5,932 nucleotides of DNA, from NCBI GenBank assembly GCA_003645975.1, contig QNDP01000102.1, forward strand, positions 1 through 5,932, written 5' to 3'. Within the stretch, counting starts at the first letter, position 1, and the number at the start of each line of letters is the position of its first letter. Positions 5,746 through 5,932 of this stretch are shown here, piece by piece. The DNA is from Candidatus Hydrothermota bacterium. Its GTDB lineage: Bacteria > Hydrothermota > Hydrothermia > B15-G9. The translations under genes and the position numbers were made by a program. The notes under the pieces are model-generated. The model was not told where the DNA came from and did not search any database. It was given only the letters and a program-made list of their open reading frames with translations.

Positions 5746-5932
5746 TCATCGAAGGACTAAAAATTTCGTGAAAGACTTCTGCGAACTTGTGGAAACCCGA
5801 ACAAAATAGACGCCATTTTGCGGTCGCCAATTCATTCGGATGACATTTTCACCTGCGTCCAACTCGACTTCTTTGATTTGAATCACCTTGCGGCCAGAGG
5901 CATCGAAGATCGATATGTCCGCAAAGTCCCTT
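5746..5932 (-). CDS. C-terminal end of a probable secreted/surface protein with Por-secretion (type IX) or FlgD-like tail
   Basis: Only the last 61 residues are in the window, ending at a TGA at 5748-5746. ADISIFDASGRKV (about 4-16), a spaced LDAGEN and W, then NGVYFVRVST (39-48) and a final FTKFLVLR follow the pattern of type IX secretion C-terminal sorting domains and the related FlgD Ig-like fold: V-x-I-aromatic-D-x-x-G-R-x-V, then G-V-Y-aromatic, then K-x-x-V/L. Such tails direct export across the outer membrane in Bacteroidetes and occur widely in FCB and candidate-phylum proteins. The catalytic or binding part of this protein lies outside the window, so its function is unknown. It converges with the PHP gene. 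The identification is by remembered pattern over a short stretch. Confidence 0.7.
   Translation of the reverse strand, partial: RDFADISIFDASGRKVIQIKEVELDAGENVIRMNWRPQNGVYFVRVSTSSQKSFTKFLVLR

Noticed and set aside
5740..5775. Possible bidirectional terminator between the convergent PHP and secreted-protein genes
   Set aside because: Only a four-pair CGAA/TTCG stem is possible and there is no adjoining U-run in a suitable position; the gap itself is 6 bp.

Overview
This window looks like bacterial chromosome carrying mostly housekeeping genes at moderate GC. There are two back-to-back transcription units, with a transposase scar between them. The lineage cannot be named from sequence alone. 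The last 190 bases encode, on the minus strand, the end of a protein with a Por-secretion/FlgD-like C-terminal domain. That domain type is typical of the Bacteroidetes/FCB group and several related candidate phyla, so an FCB-like or little-studied lineage is my best inference.

Left part (1-2901, minus strand): a compact operon read recA, tpiA, secG, rplU, prfA. A good sigma-70-type promoter (TTGAAG, 17 bp, TATAAT) sits 52 bp upstream of recA. Gaps are 4, 24 and 43 bp, and rplU overlaps prfA by 28 bp. The operon joins recombination and DNA repair (RecA), glycolysis (triosephosphate isomerase), protein export (SecG) and translation (ribosomal protein L21 and release factor 1). tpiA-secG is a familiar pair. 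recA at the head, and prfA directly after rplU with no rpmA, are not.

Middle (2821-3340): the divergent intergenic region. It contains the recA promoter, a 5'-truncated integrase-type transposase remnant on the minus strand, phased A-tracts with a duplicated 9-mer, and a candidate promoter and leader hairpin for the rightward genes.

Right part (3341-5739, plus strand): a bifunctional glutamate formiminotransferase/formimidoyl-THF cyclodeaminase (ftcD) of the histidine-to-folate one-carbon pathway. It overlaps by 10 bp a PHP-family metal-dependent phosphoesterase. ftcD most likely starts at a TTG at 3341, where a strong Shine-Dalgarno sequence and the start codon lie in one hairpin. The PHP gene converges, 6 bp away, on the secreted-protein gene that runs off the right edge.

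I found no CRISPR array, tRNA, rRNA or clear new multi-gene system. The items most worth a second look are the two-residue insertion in RecA DNA-binding loop L2, the unusual operon make-up, the two hairpins masking ribosome-binding sites, and the possible short deletion derivative of an insertion sequence.
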